DNA from: Flavobacterium azizsancarii
GTDB lineage: Bacteria > Bacteroidota > Bacteroidia > Flavobacteriales > Flavobacteriaceae
Reading direction: 5' to 3'
Length of the DNA stretch: 64,000 nucleotides
Assembly: GCF_027980145.1 (NCBI RefSeq)
Contig: NZ_JAMZNK010000025.1
Coordinates: 1 to 64,000 of the forward strand
In this document: piece after piece, positions 28,701 through 37,700 of the stretch
How the letters are laid out: every line of letters begins with the position of its first letter
Position numbering within the stretch: the stretch's first letter is position 1
Notes under the pieces: model-generated
What the model was told of the DNA's origin: nothing
Databases searched by the model: none
The model's input: the letters and a program-made list of their open reading frames with translations, nothing else
Program-made: the position numbers and the translations under genes

Positions 28701-31700
28701 GTGTCACTTTCTTATCAATCACTAAAAGCTCTGTTGGGGTTGCAATATTGAAATCAATAAACATCGAGCAATTCGTTGCATTATCAAGAACCGTAATTCT
28801 ATGATCTCCAGGAGTCAGATTTGTTAATTCGATTTTACCATCTGTAGGTCCTGTAACAGCAGGATCCGTATCAAGTTTATACGTATAAGTGGCCGTACCA
28901 AAACCTGTTACCAAGAAACTTGCTTTTCCATTATCTGTACCAAAACAAGTAATATCTGTTAAAGATTGTCCCTCAATATTAATTTTAATAACATCATCAA
29001 TTGTGTATTCTAAATCCTTATTACATCCTGTAGCTATATCTGTAACTCGGAACATATAGGTTCCCGGTGTTAAATCAGGGAATGATCCTGTAGTACTGGT
29101 AGTTATAATTGGAGATGGTGCAATAGTAGCGTAACTATATGTTGCTCCTGTTCTACCTGTTACATTTTCAATTTTTAAAATAATTTTTGAAACGTCACAT
29201 GTTATTGGTCCTGATGGTGTAATATCAAAATTAGATGGTTTCACCAATTTAGGTATCAAAACTGATCCTATTGCATCTATACAACCATTAGCATCTCTAA
29301 CTGCATAAGGAATATTTCTATCTGCATCTGCTGCATTAACGGTATAAATGTTTTTTAAATCGAAATCACTACCGTCAAAACTATATTCATATACTCCTGT
29401 ACCACCTGTTGCAGATAGCTCTACTTTTGCAGGTTGTGCTGCATTTCCAGCACCACATGCAAATTGTGTTATTTTTGCCGGCTCTAATTTTAATAGTTCT
29501 GGTTCATCCAAAACTACAGGACCAGTAACTTCACATCCTAATGCATCTTTTATCGTATAGATAAATTCTCCAGCAGCTAATCCTGTAAACAAGCCTGTTG
29601 ATTTTGTTACTGCAGGAGCTGGTATTGGCAAGGTACGTTCAAGTGTATAAGTATAAGCGCCTTTTCCTCCAACTGCCGATAATTCAATCGTACCTGTTCC
29701 GCCAATACATAACGGCATAATTGGCTTAACTGTTTCGACGATAGGAACATTAGGCTCAATAACTACAGGGTTAGTTTCTGTAATACAACCATTTGCATCC
29801 TTAATTTTGAAAGTATATGTTCCCGAATTTGCCGAAGTAACCGTATGAATAAAAGATGTTTGACCAACCCCTACAGATATATAAGTTGTTGGGTATGAAC
29901 CTGTATCTTTTTTATATACATATTCAAAATCACCTGTACCCCCTGTTATTGTCACTTCAATTTCAGCATTCTCAACTGTTAACCCGTCTGTTGGGCAAGA
30001 AATTACTTTTTTTATCTCTGCTTTAGCACTTGGTGTTGGGTTAATTGTAATTTTATGCGTTACAGGGCAACCATTTTTATTTTGAACAATGATGGTTTGT
30101 AATCCTGAATTAAGACCTGTTGCAGCATAAGTATCTGTAAAGCTTTTAAAGTTTCCTCCGTTTACGCTTACAGAATATGGAGCCATAGTAGGAGTTGGAT
30201 CTGTTACTGTAACATTTACAGTAAATGCACCATTGGCAGCACATTTATCTACCACAGCCAAATCAAATACCGGATCCGGATCTTTTACTAAATTAACTGT
30301 TGTGGTTGCAGGTTTTATACAACCATTGGCATCTTTAGCAAAAATATAATAAGTTCCTGCCACTTTATCAAATGTACCACTTGATTGCCATCCTGTATCT
30401 GCAGGCAATGGTGTAGTTGCAGATGTACTTGCAAAATAAGAATATGGGGCCGTACCATCTTTAGCCTCGGCAATAATAGAACCTAATGTATTACAGTTTT
30501 CATTTTTAAGTACTGAAGCCTTAACGGATAATTCTACTGATGATTCTTTAATTTCAAAAGTAGCAGAAGCAGATTTACAGCCATTAAAAGAACCAGTTCC
30601 CTTTTCTATAAACTTAATATAATAAGTTCCTGGTGATAAAAGTCCTGGTGAAGGAAGCGTAATTGTTCCAGGTGCAGCAATTGGCACAGATACAGACAAA
30701 GGAAGCGTTGTAGGATCAACCGGAAGCACTGGTGCAGGATAAACCTGAACGTTATTAAACGCACTGAATATAGCGTACTCTACCGTCGTCGTTGAAGAAT
30801 CAAAATCAGAAAGTGAAAACTTAACACTTCCATCATTTAAACCTTTACAAGTCACATTATATGCAGTTACAACTGATTTCATAGGTGATGCCGGTTTGAT
30901 TGGATCATCTGCAGCTTTAACATAATAACATTGAGTTGTCAAATCATGTACAACAAATGTATATATAACACCTGGGGTTAAATTTGTAAAAGTTTTATCA
31001 TCAGGAAAACCAACATCTGAAGTATACCAAGTTGATGTATATGGAGCATCATTGGATTCTAATATCCCAAATCTATAATTATGGCTACCAACTGGTGAAA
31101 CTACTGATATTTTTGCACTACCTCCATTGACACAATCAGAAGGTGTTAATGCAACATTAATAGTCAAATCTTCCGGTGGTGACGCAATTGTTTCCTTATG
31201 TGATAAATTACATCCATTAGCATCAACAACATTTACAGTATAGATACCATATTTAATAACCGTAAAAGTATGAGGTTCTCTTCCAGTCGCAACGTAAGGA
31301 TTTCCAGCAATAACATCTCCAAAATTATTAGTAATATAATATTTGAATGGTGCAGTACCACCTGTTAGATTTTTAACCGTAATTTCTCCAAGGCTGGATC
31401 CTCCTGGATTATTACATGTAATATCAAGTTTACCCAATTCAAAAGCAATTGGAGCGATATCATCGATAGTGATAGTCTTCGTACCTGTACAACCTTTACC
31501 ATCTGTAACTGTTATTAAATAGTCACCCGCAGACAAATCTGTAGTTTGAGTACCATAATCAAAAACCGTTGGGCCGGTTCTTTTTACATTAAATACAAAC
31601 GGAGCAACACCTTTAGTATCGTTTATAACAATCTTGATCGCTGCATTTTCATCTCCGTGACATTTAATAGACTGTACCTCTGTTACACTTGTAATTACTG

Positions 31701-34700
31701 GCGCAACCGGAGTAGTTACTTTAACAGGAACAGATGTTTCTGCAGAACAGCCATCAGATGTAACCTTAAAGTAATAATCACCATTTGCTGTCGGATCAAA
31801 TGTATTACCTGGAGCAGGAACAGTAGTATACGTCCCTGTACTTTCTAATTTGTATTCGTAAGAATAAGTTCCGTCACCACCTGTAGCTGACAAAGTTATA
31901 TGTGCAGCTGTAGCTGTTGGAGGTGTTGTTGGACATGTAAGGTCTTTTATTATTACAGGATCAATCGTTAATTTATCATTAACAGTAATTGTTGTTGTTT
32001 TTTCACAATTGTGATCGTCTTTTATTCCTAAAGTATATGTCCCAGGGCCTGTAATTGTTTTTACAGGATTCGTATCATAAGTTCCGTCCAGACCATACAA
32101 TTTTGTTGTTCCGTACACAGAACCTGTAATTGTTACTGTAAAATTTGTTCCAGAATAACATTGTGGAACAGTTATCTCATCAATTGTTGGCTCATCATCA
32201 GAATCAACTGTCACCGGAAGATCTTGTTTACAGTTTCCGTCTTTATTAACTACATAAGCAGTATACGTAATACCATCAATACTTGTATCTTTTGTAAAAA
32301 GACCAGAAGTTTGATAATCTGTAGGGAATGTAGGAACTGGATCTCCTGTTTTTACAACTGCATAATATAATACAGATCCTACGGCAGTAGCACTCACTTT
32401 AATCTCTGTCTTTTTATAAGAACAATAGATCTTTGAAGCTTCTGCTTTAAAAGCTGTAATAGCGACTGGCTCACTAAGTGTAACAAAATCGGTAGCAAAA
32501 CATTCTGTTGCAGTATTTGTAACTGTAAATGTATACTTTTCTCCTCCTTTTAATCCAGTGTATGTAATAACATCTCCAGACACACTTGGTATAGTAGAAA
32601 TTGTTCCAGAAATACTTCCTACTAAAGTATAGGTATAACCTCCAGTTCTGTTTCCTGATACTGTAAATTTAATTGAACCATTGCTTAATCCATTACAAGT
32701 TACATTGCTTACAATTGATCCAATTGTTTCGATACCAACGACGTCATCAATTTCATAATCTCCAATAATTGTGCATTTATTTGCATCTGTAACTTTAAAA
32801 TAATAATGACCAGGTGTTAAGCCAGTAAATGTATACGTATTAGCATATACTGTTACAGTTGATGCTATTGGGCTTGTAATTTCGTATTGAAGCGGAAGCA
32901 CACCTCCCGTTATATCTATTTTTAAACTTGTTTTATCATGATCTGTCTCACAAGTAATTGGAGCCGGTTTCTTAAATTCAATTTTTGTTGGCGAATCCAA
33001 AGCTTTAATCTCGACATCTATAGGAGCTGCCAAAGAACAGTTACTTGCATCAAATACCTGTACCGTTACAGTACCTGCCGTAGTGGTAGTATAAACATTT
33101 GATAGTACCGGAGGCATAACTCCATTGTAACTATATCTGTAAGGATTAGTACCTGGAAATGGTGTTCCGCCTGAAACTGTAACTGTAATCTTAGCTGGTT
33201 TTGCATTATTTGAGGCATCACACAATAACTCAGTAGTAACCTTAGGATCTACAGTTAAACCTAATAGTGGTTCCTTGATCTCAACCTCTTTAGCATCTGA
33301 TTTACATTTTTTAGCATCTATCACATATATACTATATTTTCCAGCAGTTAAACCTTCAAATAAGTTCGTTGATTGCGTTACTTCTGTGGTCGCCGGAACA
33401 GTATTTAATACGTACTTATAGGTTCCTAAAGCAGGTGTAGTATAAACCGTTATACTACCTGTATTATCGCCCTTACATTTTACATCTACTAGATCTGTTG
33501 TAAAATCAGGTTTTACTGTTGGGTCTATTTTTTGTGAAACCACTACAGTACAACCTTTGCTATCTGTAATTTCAAAATAGTAAGTTCCTTCTAAAGCTGG
33601 ATAAGTAAACTTAGTCTGGCCAATACCAACAGCTGTAGATGATCCTGTAAAAGGAGCTCCTGTAGTATTAACTTTATAGCTATAATCCGGATATCCATTA
33701 AAAATCGAAACTTCAATTTTTGCTTCAGGACTAGTAGGATCACAAGTTAAAGCTGCCTCTATTCTTGGAGTTGCTGATAAAGGTTTAGCAATTGTTTGTT
33801 TTGCTAAAACATCTGTACAACCAGTGACAATATCCCTAACTGTTATCGTATAATCACCAGGTACTAATCCAGAAAAAGTTCCAGAAGGCTGGTAATTACC
33901 CGTATTGAGTTTATACTCATAATTAGGATTTGGTTTTGGTGCTAATTTTGGAGTTGCTATTAAAGTTGCACCTGCACCGCCAGCACAATAACTCGATGTT
34001 ACATCAATTTCTGCTGATGGTTTAACAAAATCATTAATTATAAAATTTTGATTTGTAACTACACAACCTCTTAAATCGGATACTGAAACACTGTATGTTC
34101 CGGGAGCCAAATCAATGAATTTATTATTAGTAACCTGAATTTTTGGTGTACCTGCCGGTAGTGGTGCTGTACGGGTTACAGTATACGTATATGTACCCCA
34201 ACCACCTACTGCATTAATCACAGCTGTACCCTGATCTTTACAGGTAACATGAGTAAGATCCGGATCGTTTAGAGTCAAAGCAGCTGTTGGATTTAGTACT
34301 TTTACAATTTCTGTAATTGGACAATTTGTTGTAGAATTAGTCACCACAATCTTATGATCACCGGCTCCTAAACCTGTAATTACAATATCAAACGGACTTC
34401 CAGTTGATGTTTTTGTAACTACATCTTGTAAATCAACCTTGTAAGTATAATCAGTACCCGCATCAATTCCGGTCACTGCAAATGTAGCTGTACCATCTGT
34501 ACTACCTGTAAAACAAGATACAGGAGTAGATTTACTGCCTACAGTAAAACTCTGAGGAAGTGGCACAAAATGCTTGTCCTGAACTTTACAATTATTTGCA
34601 TCTTTTACCTCAAAAGTATATTCTACACCTGCAGCAAGATCTGTAAATGTATTATTAGCGCTAAAAGTACCCGCAGTTGGTAAAACCATTCTATATTCTA

Positions 34701-37700
34701 AACCACTAGTCAAAATAACCCCAGCAGCATTTTTTACATCTGTAATAGTTATTTTTGAAAGATTAGTTGGACACGTAACTGCCGAATGATCAATTTTCAT
34801 TGATACCGGTTTATTCAACGCGCTTATTGTTCCAACCGTTATTGTTTTTGAACAAGCATTAGCATCTGAAATAATAACTTTGTATTCGCCTGCAACACTT
34901 AGATTACTAAAAGTTAAACCATCCTGTGGTCCCGCAACCGCTACATTATCTAATAATAATGTATATTTATATTGAGGTGTTCCTCCCTTAACTTCTGAAA
35001 CGGTAATTGTAGCAGCATGATCACAAGTATATGCTGTGCTTATTTCTGCTTTTCCGGAAATATCTTCCGGCTGATAAATTTTAAATGAATATGATTTAGT
35101 ACACTCATTACCATCTTTAACAATAAATGTATATTCAATTCCTGCAACTGAACCTTCTAAGCCATCGTAATGTGTTTTATCACCGAAACCTCCTGTACCA
35201 TTAAACTCAAAAGTATAAGGTGCAACTCCTGTTAAACCTTTTAGGTCAACAGAACCATTTTTAGTTCCAAAGCAAGTTGCATTATTAGGCTTAGATTCTG
35301 CCGTAACTTGTATTTTGTCACTAACTTTTTGCGTAATTTTTATTGGGCATTTATTTTTATCGACAATATCAAAAGTATAAGTATCTGAAATGGTTGTAGT
35401 ATACTCAAATGTCGTTGTTGTTGTATTTCCTGCTCCAACTTGAACTCCTAAACTATTTGTAACCGTATAATTAAATGGGCTTGTACCTCCGCTAATTGTA
35501 ACCAGAATAGTCGCGGCTTCAGCTGCACCAGCCTTACAGCTTAATGTAGCTTTAATAGATGGTGTTGCTCCAAATACTGGGTTAATTGTTTGGCTTACTG
35601 CCTCAGTCGAGCAACCGTTTGCATCTACAATTACAAAATCATAATTTCCTTCTGCAAGAGCAACGTACGTAAAAGTTGGGCCATCAAAAGGAGCACTTAA
35701 ATTACTATAAGCTCCTCTATCATGTCTTACCTTGTATTGAAACTTCCCTTTTCCACCAATAATTTTAACTGTAATAGTAGCTCCTGTATTTTTATTGAAA
35801 CACAGATTTGAAGTTCCGTCAATTTTAGCCAATGGTGCTGTTGATCCACCTACTGTTAAAGCTGTTCCTAGTGTCCAAGGACATGAATTACCATCAGTTC
35901 CTGAAACGATATAAGATCCTGATGGGACATTAGTTAAAGTAGGTTTACCAGTTACAGGATCCTTAAAAAAAGTATACATCTTTCCGTTGACATTATTTAC
36001 AAGTTTAAAGCTGTAAGGCAAAACGCCTCCCGTTGGTGTAAGCACAACTTTCCCTTCAAGATCATCACAATTTGCAGGCCAAGTCTCAGTAGTAACATCA
36101 AATTTTGTTGGTTCTGTAACTTCTGTTGGAATTAATTTATTACATGATTGTTGGTCTAAACTATAACGTACACGAACATCATAAGTTTTACCAACTAATT
36201 TACCCGGAACATTACTATTAGGAACTGTAACAGGCGAAACTTTAGAATTAAACCAGTTAGTACCGTCTATTGTATAATCGAATCCGTTAGTTGTATTAAA
36301 ATTATAAGCATATATTTCAAATTTACCGCTGCTGTCTCCATTACAGACAACATCGCTAATTTTCTTTACTTCACCAGTAAATTCTTTATTTTCAGGTACT
36401 TCAAATTCGTTTTTAAAAACACTTCCACAAGATTCAGGAATTTGATAAACCGTAATATCGTCTAAAGTTAAGTCATTACCAAAATCAACAGCACTGTAAG
36501 ATCTCACCACAAAATCTAAAGTAGTATAGGCTCCAGGATTTAAATTCATATTGTAGTTTTCCCACTTATTACTTTTGGGTACAACTCCTGTTTCCTGCGA
36601 AGCTACTAAAGTTTGAGTAGGCAATCCATAATCTGCAATTAACTGAATGGTAATATTAGGATCATCATTCCCGGAGTTTGCAGGAAGATTATTAATTAAA
36701 TTGGCTACCCAAAATGAAATTTTCACATCCTGATTTGGAATTACATCATAAATAGGTTTTCTATAAATAATACCCCCAATACCTGCTACTCCACCGATAT
36801 TAATTGCTAAAAATCTTCCTTGAGAATCACTACCTCCACTAGTATGGTCTCTCATATCTAACCAACTACCAAATCTTGGGTTAATTCTATTTGTTACTGC
36901 ATACTCACCATCATTAATCTCTCTGTCCTTGTTACAAGGATAATTCGCAGGATGATTACCAGCTTGGTTTTCGAAGCAATATGCAGGATTAATTCCCGGA
37001 GATGTTGTTGGATTTCCTCTTCCGAAATCTTCTGTCAATAAATTACTGTATGTAGATACCTTTTGTAAATTATAAATTACTTTTATTACATGTTTACCAC
37101 TTTTAATATTGGTAAAAACATTAGAAGGAATGTTGGTATTCTCTATATCATCTAATAAATAGGTATAGGTATAATTAACCCCCCCCGGATTAGTAGCTGT
37201 TGCTGTCATTGTAGCAGTACCATCACAGCTATATACTAACTCACTATATCTCACCTCTGGATCAGCAGGTTTAGGATCTATAATAATACCTGGCATCGGA
37301 TAAATACAAGGAGTAGGAAGTGAAGAATCTTTTATATATAACGTATATGGATTACCCGGATTAGGAGCTTTGTAGGCTTCGTTTGATGTAATGTAGTTCT
37401 TTCCACCATCAAAACTATATGTATATGGAGGTGTTCCCCCTGAAGGATTTGTAATTCTAACCAATCCATCTGTTTTATTGGGTACACCACAACCAGATAA
37501 TTTAGCAACACCAGCAGATGCTGTTAGAGCATTAGGCGCATCTAAAATGGTTACCACATTAGTATCTTCACACCAACTTGCATTATTTGTTAATCTATAT
37601 CTAACTTTAACAGTATAAGAACCAGGAGCAAGATTATTATAAGTAACTCCTGTTGTACCAGAAGTATATGCAGCTCCATTTAAACTGTACCCCATTGAAT

